The notes under the pieces were generated by a model. That model did no database searches, had not been told where the DNA came from, and saw nothing but the letters and a program-made list of their open reading frames with translations. The position numbers were made by a program, and so were the translations under genes. A DNA stretch of 64,000 nucleotides from JASHVB01 sp035508435 (GTDB lineage Bacteria; Pseudomonadota; Alphaproteobacteria; Acetobacterales; Acetobacteraceae), in assembly GCA_035508435.1 (NCBI GenBank), contig DATJNA010000079.1:1-64000 (forward strand). The letters are read 5' to 3'. The first letter of the stretch is position 1. The number at the start of each line of letters is the position of its first letter. Positions 40,450 to 48,123 of the stretch are shown piece after piece.

Positions 40450-41352
40450 TCAGGCGGCGAGTTGCGTCGGCGCGCGCGGCGGCGGACCCGTGGCAGCGGG
40501 CGCTGCGGCACGATTTCCGCGGTGTAGCGTAACATTGCGGCGCGGCCGAGCCGGCGCCAGGCCGGGGCTGAACGGAACCGCTCGCCGCCGGGGGATTGTG
40601 AGCGCCGGGGTTTGACGCGCGCACAGTCGCCGACCCCGGTGCATCCGCTGCGGGGCGCAGTCTGGTTTGCGCTGCTGCGGCAATGGTTCCCGCGGGAGCG
40701 GCGTGTCGTCGAGGCACTCCGCGGCCGTGCCGTCGTGATAACCGGCAATCGCACCCGTCATCGCGTCCCAGAACGGATCCGTGCACATCATGGCGACTAC
40801 GCCGAGATCGCGGGAGATGTCGGCGATCGTGCGCCCGATCGAACGGGTGAGGACTTCGGCCTCGATCGCCTGCGGCGTGGCCAGATGATCCGGATCGACC
40901 GGTGCGTCACGCTGCGCCCGCTCGGCGGTCAGCCGCGCTACCTGGTCATGGAACGACTCGTCGCATGGGGGAACGTTGGCATCCCCGCCGTGCGCGGCGC
41001 ATGCGGGAAGCAGCGGCGGTGCCACGTCGCGACCGGTGGCGGCGCGCCGCAGCAACAGCGCCTCGAGCGCGGCGGCACGCAGCATGCCACGGTGCAGGGA
41101 GGCGCGCATGACGGCCTGCTTCCTGGTGCCGAGCACGGCAGAAAACAGCCAGAAACCGCGCCGGGCCGTTGGCCGCTCGAGGAGAGCGGCGAAGTGGCGG
41201 CCGAACCGGAGCAAGGTCTGGACGATGGCGAGCAATCGGGCGAGGTGCTCGGGCATGGTGGGGCCGGCCCGATTCGCATCGGGGGCGCAGGCGTCGGCCG
41301 GAGCGGTGAGCGCGTTGCTGGTCATGGCGGCGATGCCGAGGCTGCCTTTCAT
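40450..41352 (-). CDS. hypothetical protein with GRTIADISRDLGV motif
   Basis: The frame encodes 300 residues. The N-terminal half is helical and basic with a hydrophobic region (FWLFSAVLGTRKQAVMRASL), the middle is acidic (ERAQRDAPVDPDHLATPQAIEAEV), followed by GRTIADISRDLGVVAMMCTDPFWDAM, and the tail is Pro/Arg-rich. I recall similar proteins as repeated hypothetical genes in Acetobacteraceae, but cannot verify this here. The start could be M10 (41325). The proline/arginine-rich C-terminus may be an extension into non-coding DNA. No function can be assigned. Confidence 0.5.
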   Translation of the reverse strand: MKGSLGIAAMTSNALTAPADACAPDANRAGPTMPEHLARLLAIVQTLLRFGRHFAALLERPTARRGFWLFSAVLGTRKQAVMRASLHRGMLRAAALEALLLRRAATGRDVAPPLLPACAAHGGDANVPPCDESFHDQVARLTAERAQRDAPVDPDHLATPQAIEAEVLTRSIGRTIADISRDLGVVAMMCTDPFWDAMTGAIAGYHDGTAAECLDDTPLPREPLPQQRKPDCAPQRMHRGRRLCARQTPALTIPRRRAVPFSPGLAPARPRRNVTLHRGNRAAAPAATGPPPRAPTQLAA

Positions 41353-41836
41353 CGGCGGTTGAGCTGCATGTTAGAGCAGATAGAGGGAAATTGTCAATGA
41401 AAAAGACAAACGCAGGTCAGGAAGACGCACACCCATCGTGGCGGCGGCCAGCCCAGGCAAGTGGATGATGCCCTTGCGGTGGATGATTGCGGTGCACAAA
41501 CAGGTGTGTGCTGCCTGGCTGTACTCCCGTCGCAGGCCAACCCGCCACCGGGCCATCTTGTCGATTTTGACCGCCCCGCCTCCCACGTCTTGGCTCGCGC
41601 CATCATCGCGCAGAACCCGGCTTTCGCCGCACCGATGCCATTGTCGCTGCTTGGCTGCATCGGGCCGCCGTCCGAGGCGGCAACCATGCGGCAACCACAG
41701 GCCGTTTCCCGATCCAAGGCATGCATGGCATCGCATCGTGTGGCGAAGCATCGCCGCAAGTTGCTGACCCAGCGTCGCGGGTTCCCCCGTTACGGTGCGT
41801 GGCGTGGAGTGCGACGTGCCATTGCGTCACCCAGCC
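41353..41836. other. intergenic region without a supportable gene
   Basis: This 484-base stretch separates the hypothetical gene from the TPR gene. Several frames remain open on both strands but have shadow-like composition and no ribosome site. A short AT-rich segment at 41375-41415 is a plausible place for the leftward promoter of the hypothetical gene. Confidence 0.45.
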
Positions 41837-43141
41837 TCAATGCAGGGCAGCCACCCCCGCCACCGGCACCCCGGCCGCGCCCGGCCGTCGCGCCGCCAGC
41901 AGCCCCCGCGCCTCCTCCAGGCGACCCGCCTCGAGATACGCCTTGAGCAAGGTAAATTCGATCAGGTCGTGCTGCGCGCGGCTGCCGCCGATGCGCTCGT
42001 TCTGCCGCGCCAGCGGCGCCAGCGCCGCGATCGCCGCGTCCCAGTCCTGATGCTCGAACGCCACGAACCCGTGCGACAGCGTCGGCAGGTAGTCGCCGGA
42101 CGGATAGCGGCCGGCCTGCGCCGCCGCCGCCATCAGGGCCGCGCGCGCGTCCAGCCCGGCGCCATCGCCCGCCACCGCCTGCGCCAGGATCACGTGCAGG
42201 TCGGCCAGCCCGCTGCCCGGCCGCGGCAGCGCCTCGCCGGCATAGGCATAGAGCCCGCGCCAGGCGGCGGCGTCGCGCGGATACCCGGCCAGTTCCGACC
42301 GCCACAAAAACGCCGCCCCATCCGACATTTTCTGCTGCGGCCCGCCGCTGTGCCGCTGCAGTGCCATGCCGTCGCGATACAGATGCAGCGCCGCCGCCCA
42401 ATTCCCGGCCTGCAATTCGCACAGCGACAGGTGCCAGCTCAGATGACCATGGAAGAACCCGTCGCGCGGATAGTCGGCGAGCCACCCCGACAGGTAGGCG
42501 CGCGCCGTTTCCGGCTCGCCGCTCTCGTAGCAGACATGCGCGAAGCCGTGCGTGGCGTGCGCGTTATGCGGGTTCGCCGCCACCGACCGCTCGATCATCG
42601 GCCGGGCCGCCGCGAGCTGCCCGTCCTCGGACAGCGCCATGGCGTGGTAGGCGAGGAACCACGGATCGTCGCCGTAATGCGGCGCGAGGCCATCCATCAG
42701 CACCGCGACCTGATGCTTCTGCCCGATGCGGCCGGAGGCGCCGATCAGGCCATTGGGGTTCGCCGCCACGGCCACCACCAGCGCGTCGCGCGGCCATGCC
42801 GACAGATGCTGATGCAAGGCGGCGATGGCGGCATCGGTCTGACCGGAGAACGCCAGGTTGAAGAACGCGATGTGACTGGCCTCGCGTGGCGGCAGGCCGG
42901 AGGAAAAGTCCTTGGCCGCCGCCAGCGCCGCCCGCGCCGCGGCGACCTCGCCGTAGCGCATCAGCACCTGCGCCTTGCCGGCATGCGCCAGGGCGAAGCC
43001 GGGATCGGCCGCGATGGCGCGATCGAACGCGTCCGCCGCACCGGGATAGAGCGTCAGCGCCAGATCGGCGCCCTGCACATAGGCGTCCCGGGCCGCAACC
43101 GAGGCGGTGGACAGGGGCAGGTCATAGCGGTCCGCGAACAT
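41837..43141 (-). CDS. tetratricopeptide-repeat protein (TTC38-like)
   Basis: The 434-residue soluble protein is built of helix pairs with TPR-type spacing (DPGFALAHAGKAQVLMRYGEVAAARAAL is one clear unit, and HATHGFAHVCYESGEPETA another). Features such as DPWFLAYHAMALSEDGQ and HGHLSWHLSLCELQ resemble the TTC38 group, whose role is poorly known. ATG 43141 has AGGAGG 7 bases upstream, which decides against the ten-residue longer start. Protein-protein interaction is the safest prediction. Confidence 0.82.
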   Translation of the reverse strand: MFADRYDLPLSTASVAARDAYVQGADLALTLYPGAADAFDRAIAADPGFALAHAGKAQVLMRYGEVAAARAALAAAKDFSSGLPPREASHIAFFNLAFSGQTDAAIAALHQHLSAWPRDALVVAVAANPNGLIGASGRIGQKHQVAVLMDGLAPHYGDDPWFLAYHAMALSEDGQLAAARPMIERSVAANPHNAHATHGFAHVCYESGEPETARAYLSGWLADYPRDGFFHGHLSWHLSLCELQAGNWAAALHLYRDGMALQRHSGGPQQKMSDGAAFLWRSELAGYPRDAAAWRGLYAYAGEALPRPGSGLADLHVILAQAVAGDGAGLDARAALMAAAAQAGRYPSGDYLPTLSHGFVAFEHQDWDAAIAALAPLARQNERIGGSRAQHDLIEFTLLKAYLEAGRLEEARGLLAARRPGAAGVPVAGVAALH

Positions 43142-43277
43142 GGCGCATCCTCCTCGCCGATTTGCTGGCAAGTCTATCGCGTTCAGGGGCGATCAAGAAT
43201 GGCAACCACGAAACTCATACGCGACTGCGGGCATGCGCGCCCTGGCGGCTGACCGGGCGCACGCGACCATCGCATAG

Positions 43278-44120
43278 CTACCCCGCCGCTTCAGCGTAGC
43301 GGTCCGCCAGATCGAATCCCGCCGACATCCGCGCGTGGCGTTCCTCGACGCGGGAACGCGCCTCGGGATGCGTGAAGATGAAATACGAGTCGTTGCGGAT
43401 CGCGTGCACCACCATCTCCCCCACCGCATCCGCCGCGAGCCCGCTGGAAGAGCGCGCCCGCGCCTGCGCTGCGTCGGCCCGCTGGTAACTGCCGCCGAAG
43501 CGCTCCGGGCGCCGGCGGCCGGAGTCGTACAGCGTGGTGTCCACCTGCGCCGGGCACAGCACCGACACGCCGACGCCGGTGCCTTGCAATTCCATCGCCA
43601 GCGCCTCCGACAGCGCGACCACGGCGTGCTTCGTCATCGCATAGGCGCCGATGCCGGGGATCGCCGGGTTCACCTGCAGCCCCGCCATGGAGGCGGTGTT
43701 CACCACGTGTCCGCCCTCACCGTGGCGCCGGATGCGCGGCACGAAGGCCTGCACGCCGTTCACCACGCCGAACACGTTGACGCCGAAGATCCAGTCCCAC
43801 TGCGCGCGCGTCATGTCGAGCAAACCGACGTTGCCCAGCGAAATGCCGGCGTTGTTGCAGACGATGTGCACGTGGCCGAATGCCGCCTCCACGGCATCGG
43901 CGGCGCGTGTCACCGCGTCGGCGTCCGACACGTCGAGCGGCACGGCGATCGTCCGCACGCCGGTCGCCGCGACCTGGGCGCGGGCGCGTTCCAGCGTGTC
44001 GGCCTGGATGTCGGCCATGGCCACCTGCGCGCCCGCCCGGGCCAGCGCCCGGCAGATCCCCAGCCCGATCCCGTTCGCCGCGCCGGTCACGAAAGCGACC
44101 CGGCCGCTGATGTCCTGCAT
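43278..44120 (-). CDS. short-chain dehydrogenase/reductase
   Basis: This classical SDR (280 residues) has the NAD(P) motif TGAANGIGLGICRALA, the structural NNAGIS, and the catalytic Ser (NTASMAGL) with YAMTK. An Asp at the end of the second strand (MADIQ) suggests a preference for NAD(H). ATG 44120 is preceded by GGAGGAAA. The C-terminal extension (FIFTHPEARSRVEERHARM) is often seen in SDRs acting on hydrophobic alcohols. The substrate is not evident, and an FNR-type box lies about 150 bases upstream. Confidence 0.93.
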   Translation of the reverse strand: MQDISGRVAFVTGAANGIGLGICRALARAGAQVAMADIQADTLERARAQVAATGVRTIAVPLDVSDADAVTRAADAVEAAFGHVHIVCNNAGISLGNVGLLDMTRAQWDWIFGVNVFGVVNGVQAFVPRIRRHGEGGHVVNTASMAGLQVNPAIPGIGAYAMTKHAVVALSEALAMELQGTGVGVSVLCPAQVDTTLYDSGRRRPERFGGSYQRADAAQARARSSSGLAADAVGEMVVHAIRNDSYFIFTHPEARSRVEERHARMSAGFDLADRYAEAAG

Positions 44121-44216
44121 GGTTTCCTCCGTCCGTCGCGCGGCCCGGCAGGTTCGCCGGCGCCGCGACAAATCCTGGCGCGGCGTGAGCCTGCTCCGGG
44201 CCCGGGCGCATCGCAA

Positions 44217-44255
44217 CGACACCGGCGCACGACACCGGCGCACGACACTGGCGCA
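44217..44255. repeat. 13-bp direct repeat, three copies
   Basis: The unit CGACACCGGCGCA occurs three times head to tail, the third with one change (C to T). It sits next to the FNR-type box in the divergent region. Confidence 0.7.
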
Positions 44256-44271
44256 CGGGCGAGGCCGGTTA

Positions 44272-44285
44272 TTGATCCGGATCAA
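44272..44285. promoter_or_regulatory. FNR/FixK-type binding site
   Basis: TTGATCCGGATCAA is a perfect palindrome fitting the TTGAT-N4-ATCAA consensus of FNR, Anr, FixK and related regulators. It could act on the SDR gene to the left or the hypothetical gene to the right. Neither side shows a strong -10 at the class II spacing. Confidence 0.65.
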
Positions 44286-44449
44286 TGATCGGTCTGAAAG
44301 CGCGCCGCCGCCTGCCCTGCAACACTGCGCCGCGCGATTGCTCCGCGGTCGCGACAGAAAATCAGACGGCCGGACCACTCGGCCGCGACAGGGAGGCTTC
44401 ATGATGCCGGCATCCGCGATGGCGGCCAGGCGCCAACGGGCCCACGGCA

Positions 44450-44971
44450 ATGAATGACCGGGACGACGCGGCACGGCGGGGGGGCGATGCGAACAACCCC
44501 CATCGCAAGTCCGAACAATTGTACCCCACCTTGTTCGGCACCGTGGCCGCGGCGCTGTCGATCATCGTGATCATCACGGCCTCGCTGCGTCTGGCGGATG
44601 CGCTGCGTCCGCAGACCGGCGACATGATCTCCTTCGTGGCGTCCCCAAGCGGCGTGGTGACCGCGCAGGCCAGCCTTACCGTCGAGCGGGCGGGACAATC
44701 GCCGGTCGCCTTCTGCATGCTGCAACCTGGCGTGATGCGCCAGTCCGGCGGCAGCCTGGTGGTCGAAGCCGTGGTCAACGCCGCCACCCGCCGCTATCGC
44801 GTGCATTGGGCGGGCGGCCGCACCAGCGACACCGGGGCCGATTGCGGCAGGACCGCGGACCTGCTGCTGACGCCGGGTGACATCGGTGTTCTGTTGTTCG
44901 CGGCCAGCGCGCCGGCCGAAACCACAGCCGAGCCTTACAGCAGGCCCGGGATGGGCCGCCGCGCCAGATAG
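44450..44971 (+). CDS. membrane-anchored hypothetical protein
   Basis: The 173-residue product has a short basic cytoplasmic N-terminus, one transmembrane helix at about 27-49 (PTLFGTVAAALSIIVIITASL) and an extracytoplasmic domain with two cysteines (FCMLQPG and ADCGRTADLLL) that could form a disulfide. Segments such as SGGSLVVEAVV and YRVHWAGGRTS suggest a beta-rich fold. No known family is recognised. Its last 37 bases overlap the convergent Crp/Fnr-type gene. Confidence 0.65.
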   Translation: MNDRDDAARRGGDANNPHRKSEQLYPTLFGTVAAALSIIVIITASLRLADALRPQTGDMISFVASPSGVVTAQASLTVERAGQSPVAFCMLQPGVMRQSGGSLVVEAVVNAATRRYRVHWAGGRTSDTGADCGRTADLLLTPGDIGVLLFAASAPAETTAEPYSRPGMGRRAR

Positions 44972-45705
44972 CGTTCGTCGAAGCCGGCCAGCGCCGAAAG
45001 TGCCGCCACATCATGGATCACCACGCGCTGGCCCTCGATCGTTGCCAGCCCCTCGTCGCGCAGCGAGCGGATCATGCGGTTGATGTGCGGCCCGCTCAGG
45101 CCGAGCACATCGGCCATCAGTTCCTGCGTCAGCGGCAGCGTATAGGAGCGGTCATCGCCCAACCCCGCCGCACGCAAGCGCACCAGCAGTTCAAGAATCA
45201 AATGTGCGAGCCGCTGATAGGCCGAGCGGCGGCCCAGGTTCACCAAATGCTCGCCGAACATCGCCGCTTCACTGGCCGACGACCAGAACAACGCGGTCGC
45301 GACCCGCGGGAAACGCGAGAACAAGGCGAACAACTTGGTGAACGGGACCGGGGAGAAGGTCACTTCGGTGACCGCCGATACCGAATTCACCGCGGCATCG
45401 AACAAACTCGAGGGCAGGCCAATCAGATCGCCGGGAAGCCCGAGGTTGAGGATCTGCCGCTTGCCGTCGGGCAGCACCTTGTAGCGTGACACCACGCCGC
45501 TACAGAGGATGAAAAGCTGATCGTAGCGCCGGCCGGCAATGATGATGTCGCGGTGCCGCGCCAGCTTGCGCCGCGGCTCATGCAATTCGGCGAGAAATTC
45601 GAACTCCTCCGGCGACAGCGTGAGGTAGGCGGCCAGCTTGTCGACCAGCGGCAACGCGGCCGTCGGGGCAGTCGGCGGGTCGGCCAGCGCAACCTCCTGA
45701 ACCAT
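44935..45705 (-). CDS. Crp/Fnr-family transcriptional regulator
   Basis: The 256-residue protein has a cyclic-nucleotide-binding-type beta barrel (about 30-140; DQLFILCSGVVSRYKVLPDGKRQ, LPGDLIGL), a long dimer helix and a winged helix with LTQELMADVLGLSGPHINRMIRSL. The N-terminal cysteines of true FNR are missing, so it is not an iron-sulfur oxygen sensor. The recognition helix lacks the E-x-x-S-R set that reads TTGAT, so the nearby FNR boxes are probably not its sites. The effector is unknown. Confidence 0.9.
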   Translation of the reverse strand: MVQEVALADPPTAPTAALPLVDKLAAYLTLSPEEFEFLAELHEPRRKLARHRDIIIAGRRYDQLFILCSGVVSRYKVLPDGKRQILNLGLPGDLIGLPSSLFDAAVNSVSAVTEVTFSPVPFTKLFALFSRFPRVATALFWSSASEAAMFGEHLVNLGRRSAYQRLAHLILELLVRLRAAGLGDDRSYTLPLTQELMADVLGLSGPHINRMIRSLRDEGLATIEGQRVVIHDVAALSALAGFDERYLARRPIPGLL

Positions 45706-46099
45706 GGACGGCCCTCAACCATGGATTTCCCTTGGAAACCCGGATGCGCCGGGACCGAGCGCCGCGCGCTTGCCAATTGTCACCCCGGTGCGTGCGTCAG
45801 GCAATACCGCCGTATCGAGAGTACAAGAGGCCAGCACGGTCAACCATACAGCATGGCGCATTAATCCGCATCATTGCGGCAGCTTGTGGCCCGGATGCCG
45901 CGTCTGGCCGATATCGCTGCCATCGATGGGTTGCCTCGCATGAGGCTCAACCCGCGTTGACGATTGACCGCGCCGTGCCGACCGGGCGGCGCACGGAGAA
46001 GGAAATGACTCTCAGGGACAGGCTGGCGATTCGCGGCGCGGTCGCCGTGTCGTGGGCGGTGCGCGCTGCCGCGCCGGCAGCCGCGGAGGCATCGCAGCC
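45706..46099. other. divergent intergenic region, Crp/Fnr gene and CLC gene
   Basis: This 394-base gap contains no gene I can support. A hairpin at 45928-45953 pairs GGGTTG and CCTC with GAGG and CAACCC around GCAT, with a small bulge. A weak FNR-like sequence (TTAATCCGCATCA) occurs near 45862. Promoters for both flanking genes should lie here. Confidence 0.45.
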
Positions 46100-47911
46100 A
46101 TGAATTTCATGTCGCAATCGACGAAAAAGCCGGCCGTCACCGCCGCCGTGCACGCAGCCGCCGCCGGCATCCGCCATCTCGGCGATTTCACCACCAGCCC
46201 GCGCGTGCTGGTCATCTCGGCGATCGCCCTGGTGGTCGGGATCGGCGGGACGATTTCCGGCGTTGTCCTGCTGAACCTGATCCGGCTGGTCACCAACGTC
46301 GCCTATTTCGGCCGCTTCACCTCGATCAACCTGCAACTTGGCACCACACGCCTGCCATTGTGGTCGGTCGCGATCCCGGTGGCGGGATCGCTGGTGGTCG
46401 GCCTGATGGCCCGCTTTGGCAGCGAAAAGATCCGCGGCCACGGCATCCCCGAGGCGATCGAAGCGATCTTGCTCGGCCGCAGCCGGCTCGATATCCGCGT
46501 GGCGATTTTGAAGCCGCTGTCGTCGGCGATCTCGATCGGCACCGGCGGCCCGTTCGGCGCGGAGGGTCCGATCATCATGACCGGCGGCGCCATTGGCTCG
46601 CTGATCGCCCAGGCGCTGCCGGTCAGCGACGTGGAGCGCAAGACGCTGCTGGTCGCCGGCGCCGCCGCCGGCATGACCACCGTGTTCGGCACCCCGATCG
46701 CCGCCATCTTGCTCGCTGTCGAGCTGCTGTTGTTCGAATGGACGCCGCGCAGCTTCATCCCGGTGACCGTCGCCGCGATCACCGCCGAAGTCGCGCGCAC
46801 CTATCTCGGCCTGCCCTCGCCATTGTTCCCCTTCGCCGGCACCATGCCGACCACATTGCTCGCGGTCGGCTGCTGGGTGTTCGTCGGGCTGTGCAGCGGC
46901 CTGCTGTCCGGCTGCCTGACGCAGCTCGTGTATGCCTGCGAGGACGGGTTCCTGAAGCTGCCGATCCATTGGATGTGGTGGCCGATGCTGGGCGGCCTGG
47001 TGGTCGGCATCGGCGGCATCATCGATCCGCGCGCGCTCAGCGTCGGCTATTACAACATCGCCGAGATGCTGCAGGGCCACGTCGTGGCGGCGAGCGCATT
47101 GCTGCTGCTGACGGTGAAGACCGTGATCTGGGCGGTGGCGCTGGGCTCCGGCACATCGGGCGGCGTGCTGGCACCCTTGCTGATCATCGGCGGCGGCCTC
47201 GGCGCGGCGATGGCGCACCTGCTGCCGCCCGCCAGCCCCGGCTTCTGGGCGCTGCTGGGCATGTGCGCCACCATGGGCGGCACCATGCGCTCACCGCTGA
47301 CCGCGACGTTCTTCGCGGTGGAATTGACCGGCAACACTCACGTCCTGCTGCCGCTGATCACCGCCTGCGCCACCGCGCATCTGGTGACGGTGCTGCTGAT
47401 GCGGCGGTCGATCCTGACCGAGAAGGTCGCGCGCCGCGGCCATCACCTGGCGCGCGAATACCGCGTCGATCCGTTCGTGCTGACCCGCGTGCGCGAGATC
47501 ATGGTGACCGACGTGCAGACCGTGCCGGATACCATGACGCTGCACGAGCTGGCGGCATTCCTGACCGACCCCGCGACGTATCATCCGAGCTTTCCGGTGG
47601 TCGATGCGACCGGCCGGGTGTTGGGCGTGGTGGACCCGCCCGCGGTACTGGGGTGGCGCAGGGCAGGCAAGAGTCGCAGCGGCACGCTGAGAACATTGCT
47701 GACGGGCAGGGACACCGTCGTGGCGTATCCGGACGAATACCTCGACGCGGTGATCGAGCGCATGTCGCGCGCCAATGTGGCGCATATGCCGGTGGTGTCG
47801 CCGGACGACCGGAAGCTGGCCGGGTATTTGGCGTGGAAGGACCTGCTGCGGGTGCGGACCCGTCTGCAAGCGGAAGAACGTGAGCGGGTGGTGCTGTACC
47901 GGGTGCGATGA
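46100..47911 (+). CDS. CLC-family chloride channel/transporter with CBS domains
   Basis: The 603-residue membrane protein has the CLC anion-path motifs: GHGIP (113-117), GAEGP (153-157, with gating Glu 155) and SGTSGGVLAP. A cytoplasmic region with two CBS domains follows (about 470-600). At the site equivalent to the internal proton glutamate of the E. coli antiporter (IIEEM) the sequence is AVELL, with Leu 209. This could mean passive chloride flow, although it is also common in CBS-containing bacterial homologues. ATG 46100 has GGAGG upstream. Confidence 0.92.
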   Translation: MNFMSQSTKKPAVTAAVHAAAAGIRHLGDFTTSPRVLVISAIALVVGIGGTISGVVLLNLIRLVTNVAYFGRFTSINLQLGTTRLPLWSVAIPVAGSLVVGLMARFGSEKIRGHGIPEAIEAILLGRSRLDIRVAILKPLSSAISIGTGGPFGAEGPIIMTGGAIGSLIAQALPVSDVERKTLLVAGAAAGMTTVFGTPIAAILLAVELLLFEWTPRSFIPVTVAAITAEVARTYLGLPSPLFPFAGTMPTTLLAVGCWVFVGLCSGLLSGCLTQLVYACEDGFLKLPIHWMWWPMLGGLVVGIGGIIDPRALSVGYYNIAEMLQGHVVAASALLLLTVKTVIWAVALGSGTSGGVLAPLLIIGGGLGAAMAHLLPPASPGFWALLGMCATMGGTMRSPLTATFFAVELTGNTHVLLPLITACATAHLVTVLLMRRSILTEKVARRGHHLAREYRVDPFVLTRVREIMVTDVQTVPDTMTLHELAAFLTDPATYHPSFPVVDATGRVLGVVDPPAVLGWRRAGKSRSGTLRTLLTGRDTVVAYPDEYLDAVIERMSRANVAHMPVVSPDDRKLAGYLAWKDLLRVRTRLQAEERERVVLYRVR

Positions 47912-47929
47912 ACAGGCCGGTGCGGGTGC

Positions 47930-48007
47930 CATTGCGAGCGAGGCAATCCGGGTCGAAGTGACGTGTGGTGGATCGACCGGGATTGCTTCGCTCCGCTCGC
48001 AATGACA
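47930..48007. repeat. interspersed palindromic element, copy B
   Basis: The element starts CATTGCGAGCGAGGCAATCC and ends GATTGCTTCGCTCCGCTCGC followed by AATGACAC, the reverse complement of its start. The inner arms GGGTCGA and TCGACC match copy A at 32195. The centre (AGTGACGTGTGGTGGA) also resembles the centre of copy A (GTGACGTGCGCCGGA). It lies between convergent CLC and chemoreceptor genes. Confidence 0.75.
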
Positions 48008-48123
48008 CCGATCGCGCGATGACACCGATCGGGCGACGCCCCGCGGCTCCGGGCTTCACTGCGTTACGCCGCCCGCTGCCTTACGCCCGGCCGTCCGGGT
48101 CCCGCTGTTGCGCGGGCGCTGCT

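Larger units (their letters stand above)
44121..44449. other. divergent control region with repeat and FNR-type box
   Basis: This 329-base gap lies between the leftward SDR gene and the rightward hypothetical gene. It holds a 13-base direct repeat in three copies at 44217-44255 and a perfect FNR/FixK-type palindrome at 44272-44285. It contains no gene. Confidence 0.6.

Noticed and set aside
41371..41946. Open frames on both strands between the hypothetical gene and the TPR gene
   Set aside because: No ribosome site, no domain, and composition like the neighbouring non-coding DNA.
45947..47218. 423-codon - strand frame opposite the CLC gene
   Set aside because: Asp/Gln/His/Arg-rich shadow of a clear membrane protein gene.
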